From positions 49,980,900 through 50,044,899 of the forward strand of contig NC_089274.1 of assembly GCF_963678975.1 (NCBI RefSeq): DNA of 64,000 nucleotides, in the 5' to 3' direction. The position numbers were made by a program, and so were the translations under genes. Below the pieces are notes generated by a model. That model made no database searches, was not told the origin of the DNA, and saw nothing but the letters and a program-made list of their open reading frames with translations. Shown piece by piece: positions 52,487-63,751 of this stretch (the first letter of the stretch is position 1; each line of letters starts with the position of its first letter). Origin of the DNA: Dysidea avara (lineage: Eukaryota; Porifera; Demospongiae; Dictyoceratida; Dysideidae).

Positions 52487-53110
52487 CCAGTAACCAGAGT
52501 AACTTAGTAACCCAAAAAGAAGCACACTGTATAGTGGCTTATAAGGAATACTTTAAATTATAAGAAAAAAAACCTGTCTAGAGTGTGTAAATCTTGGTAG
52601 CTAATGTCAATTTTGTGGTTAACTGTATAGTAAAACTATTTTGGTATAATTTATACTGCAGGACTATAGATGGGTAATCAAATTTTTAACTTGCTGAAGA
52701 ACATATAGAACCAACAAACTTTATTTTGTCTACTTTGCTGGTGACTAACTTGGTAGCTAACCTGTTGAATAACCGAACCTTAAAACTATATTTTGGCCTA
52801 CATTACTGGTAACCTGGTAACTTACAGGCTAGAAGCAAAAAACTTACATTTTTGCCTATTTTATTGGTAACCCACTTGACAACCTGCTGAATAACAGAAC
52901 TGCAAAACTTTATATATATTTTTTCCTACATTACTGGTGACCTGGTAACTTACCGGGAAGTAAAATATTTTACATTTTTTGCCAATTTCACTGGTAACCG
53001 ACTTGGTAACCTGCTGAATAACAGAACTGTAAAACTTTATATAGCCTACATTACTGGTAAATTGGTAACTTACAGGGCTAGAAGAAGAAAACTCAGTTTA
53101 CATTTTTACT
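52487..53110. repeat. Degenerate ~130-bp tandem repeat rich in GGTAAC
   Basis: Three or more diverged units with the order CTGGTAACCTGGTAACTTACAGG, a T-rich tract, ACTTGGTAACCTGCTGAATAAC, GAACTG.AAAACTTTATAT. GGTAAC or GTTACC appears many times. No coding frame. Confidence 0.7.
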
Positions 53111-53882
53111 GAAGCAATCACAGTATTAGAGCTGTGTGTAGCGAGCTATCAGCTATGTAAGGATTTTTATGCAGTTTATCAGTATAAATTTGTAGCTGGT
53201 GAGGTGGGTAGCTATTGTCAGCTGGTTGTGACCTTTTTTTTTCGTTTACCAAAACCAGAGACAATGTAGTGCCTCAGTTCATGGTCAGCCCCCCTTCCAC
53301 TACTACCTCCGCCACTGAGTGGAGCCCTGTGAGCAAAAGAAAAAGATTACAAAACACATTACAACTCATAGTATAGCTAGACTATACAATACCAAAAGTA
53401 AACATGTACACACACACAGGGCACAGAAATATTACTGAATGCCAATAAAAATTTTTGAAGGATGAAAAATTAGTAGCCTCCTTAGGTCACTCCAGTCCAC
53501 CGCCCACATCTAGTTACTGTCAGCTCTAAAATTTTAATATTTCATTATTCCGTATTCTTCCATTATTTTCCGGCTATTCTTGCGTACTGACAGGCTCAGT
53601 AAAAGCCTTCTTGAAACAGGGTCAGCTCACGTGTCAGCAGTACTATCAAGTCGGCACACACTTCACGTTTGTGCTATTTTTGTAACTTAAAGGGAAGGAA
53701 CAAGCTTAAGCATGCTTTTATGCAGCTTTTTATGGTTGTGCCAGGTAAATAATGGCTTGAAAAGCTGCCAATCTGATAATGAAATAATGGAAATGGACTG
53801 CCCGCCCGCGTGCAAATATGCTTGAGTCCAGGACGAGAAACAGAGAATTTGTTTAGAGTGGCCTTAACAGTTGATTGTTCCA

Positions 53883-54253
53883 CAGGGCCGCCCACAGGAG
53901 GGGGAGGGGGGCAACTGGGGCATTTTCCCCCGGGCCCCAGCCTGAAAGGGGCCACAGGAGGCCCCATGAAGGGCCCTTGAATACCTGTTAAAAAAAATTG
54001 ATATAGTCTAATAGAGCAGTCAGATCTAGATACTCTAATAGTGCAGTCACAGTATTCTTCAGAGGAGCGGTGTAGCAAGCTTATAAATAAGGGGATATGG
54101 TTGGTGAGGGGTAGCTATTGTGTGTAATGACTTTTTTTTGGTCTTCAACTTACAGCTTCGGTGAAGTTGTGATTCAGAATGGAAACCTCCTTGCCCCTGG
54201 GGCCCTACTTTAACTCTTTGCCCTGGGCCCCTTAATTTCTCTGGGCAGCCCTG
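53883..54253. mobile_element. hAT-like MITE with CAGGGC ends
   Basis: Left end CAGGGCCGCCCACAGG; right end, reversed, CAGGGCTGCCCAGAG. ATTGTTCCA is repeated on both sides (53874-53882, 54254-54262). An 8-bp duplication with an A next to the CAGGG end would be the usual hAT form. Two copies of the CTAATAGAGCAGTC motif lie inside (54006-54050). Confidence 0.8.
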
Positions 54254-54716
54254 ATTGTTCCACCACAATAATGGGCCTATTCCCAGAATTGGTATAACTA
54301 CACCCTGGGAATTGATCAGTAAAGAGACGCCGGATTGGTATTACAGCCAACATGACCAGTCATGAGTATTGAAAAATATTAAATAATGATGCAGACAGTT
54401 TGTGTATGGGCTTAAAACTTGAATAGCAGTATGATAACATCGACACTCTGTTAAAGTAAAGGATAATCTCAGTAGATGATGGAATTTCATAACGAACTTA
54501 GAATTTACTTAAGTGAGTAAAATACCTCCAACTGAAATTAACAATTAAGTGATTTATTTGCAATTTTCTGTCAACTTCCTATGAGCGTTGAACTGGATTA
54601 AACTCAACACAGCCAACAAGCCACAGCATCCAAATCAGAATACAAGAATTTCTCTACTATATATGTTCAAATCTGAATGGCTACAGTGCAAATTCAGCAT
54701 GCAGCATCATTAACCG

Positions 54717-55615
54717 CATAGGCAGATCTGAGGGGGGGCCAAGGGGAGCTGAGCCCCCTTGGACTTACAGTACTATATTATTGACACCAGAAACTGGAAT
54801 CATGCGTTCACACTGTATTCAGAAGTATAGAAAGGCAATGGGCAAATAGAAGACAACAGTTATAAATGCACTTTACAGTTATACTGTACAGTGAAAATGA
54901 ATTTTTGTGCCAAGATCGAGATACTCTAATAGAGCAGTCACTACTCTAATAGAACAGTCGAAATTCTAATGTTTTAATGTCATCAATTTATAATTATAAC
55001 ATTACTAACTACACCTTATTTTGATTTAGTATACACTTAAGGCCACTCCAATTAGTAATTATGTTTCTGGTCATTTGAAAATCAGTTTTAGGTGCGGGCG
55101 GGTGGAATTCAGCAACAAAGTATATCAATTTATTAGAGTATATCGATCCGTACTATGCACTCTGCCCATTTCTTGCAGGTTTTCAAAATACAAATTATGG
55201 CATTTAGATAGTTAGATTTGGCATACTTGTTGTAGCCCAATATTTGTTTCTGAAATCCAGAAAGCTGATGTGGGCATTTTACCCATGTATTTCTGAAATT
55301 TCACATTCTCCAAAAAAGGATGCGGGCGGTGGACCGGAAACATAATTACCAATTGCAGTGGCCTTACCATTAAACGGGTTATATCTCGGATAGGCTATCT
55401 TTATGCATTGCAAAGCATACACTTCTTTAGCTAAATGCTATCAAAAATTCTCCAAAATTCAAACCTAGGAGGTATAATTTTAAATTTTTTCAGTATAAAA
55501 ACTGTTTGTCCATCATTCATCCAGCTATACTGAATAGAACTCGATCCTCTTAGTGGAATAAAGACAAAAACTTCTTGCCCCCCCCCCCAGACAGTGTCTC
55601 CTAGATCCGCCTATG
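54717..55615. mobile_element. Possible MITE with CATAGGCRGATCT ends
   Basis: CATAGGCAGATCTGAGGGGG on the left; CATAGGCGGATCTAGGA on the reversed right side. No clear target duplication. The interior has a CTCTAATAGAGCAGTC pair at 54920-54960 and no gene. Confidence 0.5.
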
Positions 55616-56627
55616 ATTAGCTGAGCATACAAATCCAAAATTGAGTGTTTGATGACAATCGACAGGTCATTAATATACAAAATAAAAAGCAAGGGGTCTA
55701 AAAGTTCTCAGCAAAGACTTCCGTTTTCCCTTGCAGCATAGATTATAGGGGTTTTACAGGTAGTAGCTATTCAGTTTTCCCCTTCATGCTGGTAGGAAGA
55801 AGCATTGCTTCATGAGTTCTTTGTTATGTGATTGCCTGGACAAGTGGAAATCTGTTGATCTTTGGCATGTGAAGCACTTCAGTTTGGTCTGTTGTTCCTA
55901 TTAATTCCAAGTCTTTAGAAAAGGTGAATGTTAAATGTGCTTTACGTTGCTGGGGCCTCTGACAGACATTGTGGTAATGCGTTACGAGGATCCAGTTTCC
56001 TATGATAATGTAGCAGCCATTGATTTATCACCATCCTCACCAAGTAGTTCCTACAGTAGTTTGGTAAGGGAACTTCTCAGTTCTTCATCCTCAGCACTGT
56101 TGTATGTGGTTCAGTCTCACCAGCTGGAGTGTTGATTTAACCTGACACAATATTTAATGTGTTAATGCCTTGCTTGCTGGTAAACTTGATTCCCATCTTG
56201 CCCCTTGACAGCTGTGGTAAAAGGCTCTGGTGCTTTTTGCCCAATTGCTGTTGGTGGGACTCTTTGTCGCTTGGTCAGCAAAGTGTGTTGTGTGATTCAC
56301 TTCCTAGTGTGCTGCTCCCCATGTTCAGGTTGGTGTAGGTGATTTACAACTGCAGTGTGTTCCCTTTGTACCAACCTAGGCTCTAATTGTGAGTCTTGTG
56401 TTTGTGATTTGTGACCTGTTGTTTAAAGGTGGACAAGACTAATGCTTTAAATGTATGTAGCCAGGACCTGACCTCATCCATGACTCAGTGCTCAGCAAAT
56501 AAAAATGTGATTCATGACCATAGTCTGTAATTTATTAATTTTGTCCTTGTAACTTTGAATTGTGTGTGTTGATGTTTTTGTTACTCTGTATATGTTTGTT
56601 TTTGTTGGTTGAGAACAGATATGTTGG
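55616..56627. other. No recognised gene
   Basis: One open frame at 55935-56135 on the + strand (Ser-rich, SPSSPSSSYSSL) has no family signature and no convincing splice partners. The rest is AT-rich with no repeat I can define. Confidence 0.4.
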
Positions 56628-57135
56628 AGTTAAAGCACCGCTGCAGTAAGAGGGTGTGTGTTGAGAGGCTAATACAGCACGAGGCGAAGCCGAGTGCTGT
56701 ATTTGCCTCGAGACACCCCCTGAGTACTGCATTTTTTGTACACACAAGCATAGGCGGTGCTTTAAGTGTTATAATTATTGTACTTCCTGGTCGTCTGGCT
56801 CGGAGCGATTTTCTCTAGTACTCAAACTGCTGCGATTTTCGGTGATAAGGATATCAGTAAGTGTTTAACTAAGTCGTAGAACAAACTAATAGGATTAGTT
56901 TGGCTAGTTTTAGCGATTTACAATGTCACGCACGTGATCAATAGTGCTGTCTTAGTGGAGTTGTGTTTAAAAAGCTTCGTGATCGGAACGATCAGTAAGT
57001 GTTTATACAATCTATTCCTAACCGTAGAACGAACTCATAGAATTAGTTTGGCTGGTTTTAGTGATTTACAGTGTGTTGTTTACATAACATTCCTTAAACA
57101 AATTCTCCGCATAACTGTATTGTATTTGCCCATAG
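56628..57135. mobile_element. GTTAAAGCACC-family repeat, intact copy
   Basis: Starts GGAGTTAAAGCACCGCTGCA; has the hairpin AATACAGCACGAGGCGAAGC / TCGTGCTGTATT-like centre and GGCGGTGCTTTAA. Two diverged modules follow with AGTAAGTGTTTA...TAGTTTGGCT.GTTTTAG.GATTTACA (56860-56925, 56990-57075). The copy at 29556-35060 carries the same sequence split by an insertion. Confidence 0.7.
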
Positions 57136-57136
57136 A

Positions 57137-57417
57137 TACTGAGGATTTCCAAATCTTTGCAACACTAAAGTGCAATGCGTTCACGTGCACGCCTATCATG
57201 TGAAATTTAAAATTCCTATAACACACCATGCAACCGGTGAAACACTGACACACGAGTATAAAATCTATCAACAAGCAACTTGGTTGAATCACAACCGTTG
57301 GTCTGGTCTAAAGGGTCTAAACCGTCAATTGGGTAAGAGGCAGGAAGTGATGTACTGGATCATGTTTTTTCCGCTTTGCGTTTCAGACGTGTTGCAAAGA
57401 TTTGGAAATCCTCAGTA
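57137..57417. mobile_element. Foldback element, 29-bp arms
   Basis: TACTGAGGATTTCCAAATCT and TTGCAACAC at 57137-57165 are the reverse complement of 57389-57417. The loop of about 220 bp holds small open frames without signature. Confidence 0.75.
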
Positions 57418-57763
57418 CTAGATTGGAAATGGCTCGGTACGGTGATGTGATTTATGGCAACGCTATCAAGTGTACAAACTACAGCTGTTCTTAACACTGA
57501 TACTACTATTACAGGTCTTATATTATTGATACAGGATTCAGCTATTTGTTGGTTTGTGATTGAAGGTTAGCCGTTTCGTACAACCGAGGCCATACCTATT
57601 TGAAAAGTTGTTGCTCGGATTTATTTTACAACAAAATGGGTCGGTCAGTAGGCAAAAAAAAAAAAAGCTGGCTAACTATAATATTATAGATATGTACATG
57701 CTGGTTACAAGCTATACAATAGATCAGTAAGTCACATTAGCTAAAGCTGTATGCAGACCTATC

Positions 57764-58045
57764 CAGGGCTCAACCCAGAATATTAACCTAGAGGGGGCAA
57801 AGTCGCTTCGGATTCTAGGGGGGTCTGGGGCATGCTCCCCCCAAGAAAACTTTGAAATTTTAGGTGTAAATATACTCAATTTTGGTGAAATTTTACTGAT
57901 GCCATTGAATATTGACCATTGGATTATATATACAACTTTGGGATCAATTAAACCTTTCCATTTCTCAAGGCTTTAAGTATAAACCTAGGGGGCAATAGCT
58001 AACCCAGGGGGGGCCTGTACCCCCTCCCCCCTAGATTAACCCCTG
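57764..58045. mobile_element. CAGGG-ended MITE with 5-bp duplication, copy 2
   Basis: Inverted relative to 10158-10414, with most of the sequence alignable (GGTGTAAATATACTCAATTT, CATTTCTCAAGGCTT). Flanks CTATC at 57759-57763 and 58046-58050. Confidence 0.8.
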
Positions 58046-58872
58046 CTATCAAATCCCTTCTAATACATAACTATTAAAAATGGCTAGTAGTTCAATGAGC
58101 ACTGCACTGATGCTATCATAGATTTTCTTCGCCAGGGGGGAGGAACATGCTGGTTTTACGTTTACAGATAGCTAGCATTATATATGAGATCAAAATTGTA
58201 CCAACTGATTGTTCTATTAGAGTATCTCAATCTTTTGTAGCAATTTTAAGGTGCCACGTGATCTAATTTTTTTTCTTTTGCAAAATTGGGTCGGTTGGGT
58301 CCGAGCAACAACTTTTCGAATAGAAGACTTGCACGCGTGAAGCAATGGTTGCTAGGCGGACATGTTTCGGGACAACTTTCCATGGCACATAATGGGTCAG
58401 AATGAAGGTAACGAGATTTATTCACTAAGCGCTGGGTATTGTGGCACTGGGAAGCGGGATTGGTTTTGAAATAAAGGATCTTATCATTGCCTTCGTGAAA
58501 TAGGTGGCTAATTAAGGCCCCTATTTGATGATTATTAGTTTCTCACATCCTTCTTAGGCTACTGAATGGTAAGCCATTATTTACTCTGTGCATGCTCAGA
58601 AGAACACATGATACCAAACCGTCATCGACGACGTTTTTAAATTAATGCTACAGTGCACCAAGAGTACTGTTGTCTTGTTTCCTTGGAAAATTACTGCAGT
58701 GGATTCTATTTTCGACTGTTTTTCAAGTAAACTGAAATCCTGCTAACTCGATTGCAACTAAAAACCAATGTTAATTTGTGGGAGGAAAGAAGGAGAATTT
58801 GGACAAGGTCTGTACATCAGTGTATTAATAATATAATTCCCAAATGGTAATGCCCTCCCGCCCGCATCTTAA

Positions 58873-59286
58873 TAGTCTCACGGCGCCTGACCCTAAAAAG
58901 TGGGTCTGGTGAAACTCTGTACAAAAAGTTTGATCTCTGGAATGTTTATTGGATGACGTTATACGTGTTACATAAGTGCACTGTTTACGTTACAACATCC
59001 ATTCAACCAGATCCGCTTACAGCATCACTAAACTAATGGCGCTACTTCATTTATTCAACATTAAAACGAACCCGACAGAATTGTAAGGCCGTTTTCTCAA
59101 TGATTTAAGCGGCAGAGTCACCAGATGTAATTAAACCGTAAGCCACAAATCTTTTGAAATGTACGCATTACATAATCAATTTGAAATGGAGTGATCTGAT
59201 TGGAACTTCCAACATTCCGGCAGCGCCAAACTTTTTGTACACAATTTCACCAGACCCACTTTTTATGGTCGGGCGCCATGAGACTA
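58873..59286. mobile_element. MITE, TAGTCTCAxGGCGCC ends
   Basis: TAGTCTCACGGCGCCTGACC, then AAAAAGTGGGTCTGGTGAAA, is mirrored by the right end (CCAGACCCACTTTTTATGG, GGCGCCATGAGACTA). AAACTTTTTGTACA continues the arm. It sits inside a larger broken inverted duplication: 58520-58555 and 59305-59340 share GATTATTAGTTTCTCA reversed. Confidence 0.8.
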
Positions 59287-59443
59287 GCATCATAATAAAT
59301 AGAAAGACTGGATGAGAAACTAATAATCACCAAATAGGGACCTAAATTTCGATACATTATTCACCAATTCTAACTTATTCGCCTTTTTTAACGAGCCGGG
59401 TGGTATTTACAACACAACTCAACACTGATTCGCTTCATTACAC

Positions 59444-59484
59444 CATAGATAATAGACACCCCATGTGGGTGTCTATTATCTATG
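59444..59484. repeat. Perfect short hairpin, 18-bp arms
   Basis: CATAGATAATAGACACCC, loop CATGT, then the exact complement GGGTGTCTATTATCTATG. Confidence 0.9.
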
Positions 59485-59515
59485 ATTACAACCTGTACCA
59501 AATTCTGAGAAAGCG

Positions 59516-59616
59516 TAGTCTCACGTAGCCAGGCCCTTTTCTTTCTTTTGTGTGGGGGCGGGTAAAGAAAAGGTTTCCCCCGCCCCCACACAAAAGGGTC
59601 TGGCTACGCGAGACTA
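59516..59616. mobile_element. Short MITE, TAGTCTC...CCAG(A/G)CCC ends
   Basis: TAGTCTCACGTAGCCAGGCC...TTTTGTGTGGGGGCGG on the left; the right arm is its complement, ending GGCTACGCGAGACTA. It is a near-complete hairpin of 101 bp and a relative of 38183-38491. Confidence 0.85.
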
Positions 59617-59653
59617 GGAAAAGCGCTTTTCAGCCACAACTCTGTCCCGAAAC

Positions 59654-60015
59654 ATGGCCGACAGCTACGGTTGCTTAGCATTTACGATGATTTACGTCAC
59701 GCTGTAAGTCCTATAGGTATGGCCCGAAGGTATGAACTCGGGTGTGAAGGAAAGAACGCGAAATTTGTGTTCAAAACTAGTGTGGGGGTTTTAGTATGGG
59801 GGGATATAACGTACGAAGTTCTAGAAGTGCTGAACAGTTTCGTCGCATCGTAATGAGTGCACATATTTATTTTTAGCACTGTACAGCAGTTACTTTCCGT
59901 AAACGAAGCGAAAGAATGGCTACATGACGGGGGGTTTGTGAAAACGAATCCAGCGATACATGCTATACTAAAGAAAAGTTCATACCTTCGAGAGTGCAAA
60001 AAAATATATGAATGA
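59654..60015 (+). CDS. Hypothetical two-exon small protein
   Basis: Candidate exons 59654-59703 and 59877-60015 with GT...AG ends and matching phase would give a 62-residue protein: MADSYGCLAFTMIYVTL, then TVQQLLSVNEAKEWLHDGGF and a Lys-rich end KKSSYLRECKKIYE-stop. I recognise no family. The 173-bp intron is longer than the local norm. A related inverted sequence (TTGTCCCGAAACATG) at 58360-58375 suggests the 5' end could belong to a repeat. Confidence 0.3.
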
Positions 60016-60086
60016 AGTGATAAGATACCTGTTTTCGAGAGAACTCTGGGCGAACTCGACAAAAATCAATGTCACTCAGGCTCTTG

Positions 60087-61109
60087 GCGTAGGTCGATCT
60101 GCGACCGCGGTCAAACTCTAAGTCAACGGTCAGGGCCACAAAACAACTAAAGTGGGTCAAGACGATACGGAAGGTTCGAAACCCACAATCGAAAACTATA
60201 CGTAGCTTATTATCAAGTTTACGGAATGGACAAATTCCATGATAAGGCTTTATAGCATATAATAATAAATCACAAGACTTATATATGCTATCCTTTTAAA
60301 ACTTGGAGAGGTGACTTAAAACATTGACACCTACAAATAATGTTAAATTCAGGTTGCTAAGGGCAACGGTTGATTTTTTCATTATGAAATTTGTCTATTA
60401 GCACTATTGAAATAACAGTACTGGGCCACTATCAAGTTTCCTCTATCAAGAATTTACTCAATCTTTTAAAGTTTGTTCATCCCGATATTGATTCTCCAAA
60501 GTCTGCGGTCAAGAATTGGTTGGATGATGCTGCCTTTGCCAGTATTTCTGCTTCTCAGAGGATATTTCTGGCAAGAAACTGTAAGGAGTGGTACACAAAC
60601 TAATGATAGGCTCTTTTATTCTTCATTTTTGTATTGTAATAGCTACTTTTTTTTTTTGCCTTGCCATGCCCACGGTGTGATTCTGTTGTGGTGATTCACT
60701 TTGTGGTCGCATGTTGCCCGAGGCCTCGCATGCAATTTAACTTATGTACATTTAATTTGTTCATCATTATAATGATGGTTTCTCTCTGCGTGCTCCCAGC
60801 TGCTGGTAGCACGCACTAAGAAAATATTACACTAGGTTACAAGCGCAGGTGCGTATATGAAAATAGAGAAATAAGTGCAGGTTTTTTTCCCTCCGACCCT
60901 AATAGCACTCCCTTCCTCCCACACATCTCTATAGAATGCTAACAAAATATTTGAAAAATTAATTATAACCTACAGAAAAGAACCTACACAGAACTTACAG
61001 CATGCCCAGGGTTCTGTGCAGGTCAAAGACAATAAACACTACAAGTCAAGGGTCAACGTGAAATTTTCCCCGGTCAAAACTTTGATCGCGGTCGCAGATC
61101 TGCCTACAG
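60087..61109. mobile_element. Possible larger relative of the 43898-44115 MITE
   Basis: GCGTAGGTCGATCTGCGACC at the left and GGTCGCAGATCTGCCTACAG at the right are inverted. The edges share GGTCAA-rich sequence with 43898-44115. It contains an open frame at about 60430-60603 (KFVHPDIDSPKSAVKNWLDD...ARNCKEWYTN) with no family I recognise. Confidence 0.5.
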
Positions 61110-61189
61110 CATGAACCGATGTGACACCTCCTTGATGCTGTGCCCCGTAAATGTCATCACGTGACCATACCGAGCCCGTAAAATGTACC

Positions 61190-61315
61190 ATTATGATTTG
61201 CCCAATTAACTATATAAATGTACTGCATGATTTGTACAGTACAGTTGATTAGTACTGTATTGAGAATACGATACACGGCATCGCTTTGATCCTCCCACGC
61301 AAAGTACAATATTGC
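61190..61315. repeat. Dispersed repeat shared with 35068-35180
   Basis: Both read GCCCAATTA.CT, a GTACAGTACAGTT segment, and ATCGCTTTGATCCTCCCA then GCAAAGTACAATATT. Direct copies 26 kb apart. Confidence 0.75.
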
Positions 61316-61364
61316 CAAATAAAAACCAATCATTAACAATAAAAATTACATAAACTAGGCGAAA

Positions 61365-61560
61365 AAAAAGGGGGAATAGGGATCATTAAAAAAAGCCACA
61401 AAGGGATCACTGGGGTGGACTCAAAAGAAGGAATGTAGCATGTTACTAGATTATTAAGACAGAGGGATTTGTGGTTTACGTTACCACCACATCAATTCCT
61501 AACTTTTTTCAGCGATCTCTACTCCCTTTTTGAAATTTTCAATTTTTAAAAATTTAAATA
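61365..61560. repeat. AATAGGGATC / hairpin-family element
   Basis: Contains AGCCACAAAGGGATC, GGGATTTGTGGTTTACGTTA and a right end TCTACTCCCTTTTTGAAATT. It resembles 14030-14178 and lies immediately 3' of the MTHFD1 stop. Confidence 0.55.
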
Positions 61561-61578
61561 TAAACAGTTGCTACAGAT

Positions 61579-63330
61579 TCAGAACAGTCCATCAATATCC
61601 TCAGTGTCACAGTCTATGTCAATATCCATAAAACAAGGTCTTGTGGGTAGACCAGGCATTGTACTGATCTGTCCAATCAGTGGATACAAAAAGCCGGCTC
61701 CAACTGATGCCCTCACATCTCGTACTGGTAACACAAAATCTGTAGGGGCTCCCTTCAAGGATGGGTCATGTGAGAAAGATAGGTGAGTCTTGGCCATACA
61801 TATCGGCAGTTGCCCAAACCCTTGTGACTCATACAGAGAGATTTTCTCTTTGGCCTCTCCTGACAGTTCAATGTCTTTAGCTCCGTATATCTTCTGAGCA
61901 ATGCTTCTTATCTTGTCTTCAATGGATGACTCCAATGGGTAGAGGAACTTGAATGAAGAAGGTTGGGAACATGCCTTCATTACTGCTTCAGCTAGTGGAA
62001 TAGCTCCTTTACCTAATAAAGGACAAACATGGCTGATGTGTCATCACCATGGTGACTAACCACACCTCCCATTTCCCAGTGTTCACAGACGATGGCATCA
62101 CATGCTCCAGCAGCTACTGATAGTCTCTGGACTAATTGTAACTCTGCAGTTGTGTCAGTTGTGAACTTGTTGATGGCCACTACCACTGGTATCCCATAGT
62201 GTGACACGTTGTGTAAGTGTCGACCCAAGTTAGCAAATCCTGCCTCTACTAGCTGCAGGTTCTCCTCAGTGTATGCTGAGTGTAGGGATTTCCCCGGGGT
62301 AACAGTGGGACCTCCACCATGCATCTTAAGAGCCCTCACTGTGGATACCATGACAACACAATTAGGTACTAGACCTATGGGCAGCAACTGATTATTGGAA
62401 TAGGAATGGAAATCTCACCGCTGTATCGACATTTGATATCAAAAAACTTTTCCATTCCAATGTCGGCCCCAAAGCCAGCCTCTGTTACAACATAACCATT
62501 AGGACCAACTAGTCTCAGTGATATCATATCTGCTAGTATGGATGAGTTGCCATGGGCGATGTTGGCAAATGGGCCAGCGTGTACAAAGACTGGAGTTCCC
62601 TCCAACGACTGCATCAAGTTAGGTCTGATGGCATCCTTCATAAGGACTGTGAGTGCTCCTCCCACACCTGAGAATGTGCAATAAATAGAATAACTTCACT
62701 GCAGCTACAAGATTATGCGTGCTAGTAAACATGGTATGGTCTAGTTCAGTAGTTGTGTCATCCTCATCATTAAGCTAGGTGTTGTTAAAATGACTAAGAG
62801 GAGGAATGACCATTAACCAATCCAATCAATCTAACATGTTATAAGGTCACATGACTTGTTATGAGGTCACACAACTTACCCAGGTCGTCAGCAGTAACTG
62901 GCTTCCTCTGCTTGTTGCTAGCAACAACAATTTCACCCAATCGTCTTCTCATATCTCCTAGACTGGTTGTCAAGGCTAGTATGGCCATTATCTCACTAGC
63001 AACTGTGATGTCAAACTGACTCTGGTTATAAGACATGTGCCTGTCTTAAGCTCTACTCTAATGTAAGTCACTCACCTCTCTAGCACAACTCTTCTCACCA
63101 CTTGATTGGCCGATTGTTATCTTACGTAAAAAGCGATCATTTGTATCAATGACTCGTTGCCAGGTGATGGTTGCTGGATCAATATCAAGACGAGAGAATT
63201 TCTTAATCTCATCTTCAGTCAGCAAGTCTGGCTCCATCTTGGTTATGCCAAGCCTCTGTAGTCTCCTGAGCTGAGACTGGGAGAATTGCCTCTTCCCTCC
63301 TTTAATGGGTACCAAACGTTTGTACAATGC
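61579..63330 (-). CDS. MTHFD1: C1-tetrahydrofolate synthase, formate-THF ligase domain (5' partial)
   Basis: Joins formate to tetrahydrofolate using ATP to give 10-formyl-THF. Five exons, 5' to 3': 63330-63076, 63021-62880, 62667-62419, 62374-62066, 62012-61579, all in phase, 463 residues. Visible: [163 protein letters not shown] and the C-terminal [14 protein letters not shown]...DGLF. These match the end of the animal protein closely. Upstream exons, including the P-loop part of the ligase and any dehydrogenase/cyclohydrolase part, are outside the window. Introns are 54, 212, 44 and 53 bp. Cytosolic MTHFD1 and mitochondrial MTHFD1L cannot be told apart here. Confidence 0.93.
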
Positions 63331-63751
63331 CTGAGGATTGGTAAAATAGCAACATTACACATTAACAAGATATCTCTTAAGGTTACTAGTAATTGGCCTA
63401 TTAGCTACCCATTCACTGAGCACCACCCAGTAATGGTGGCTACCAACAATTTTGTATACTAGATTGTGTAGCAATAGGGAGTCCCTCCCTCTTATTTCAG
63501 AGATCCTCTACATTACCAGTCAGTTACTCTAATAGAGAAGCCATGCACTGAACTAGATGTATTTTTGAATTCAAAATTATTTTAAAATTTGTTTCAGAAG
63601 CTAATATTCAAGTGAGCTACCTACCTCTCCCAATTTGTACCTTATGAAGGAGAATCATGAAGAACCTATGTAGATTAGTCAACTATATACATGCACCCGG
63701 GTGAACTTGCAATAACTTTTCACATGTATGACTCATTGTATTGTCTACTAG
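63331..63751. other. MTHFD1 intron sequence
   Basis: No exon or repeat defined apart from a single TACTCTAATAGAGAAGCCAT motif at about 63526-63545, the window-wide dispersed motif. Confidence 0.5.

Noticed and set aside
55935..56135. 66-codon Ser-rich + strand frame as a gene
   Set aside because: No ATG context, no partner exons found and no family signature; kept only as a note.
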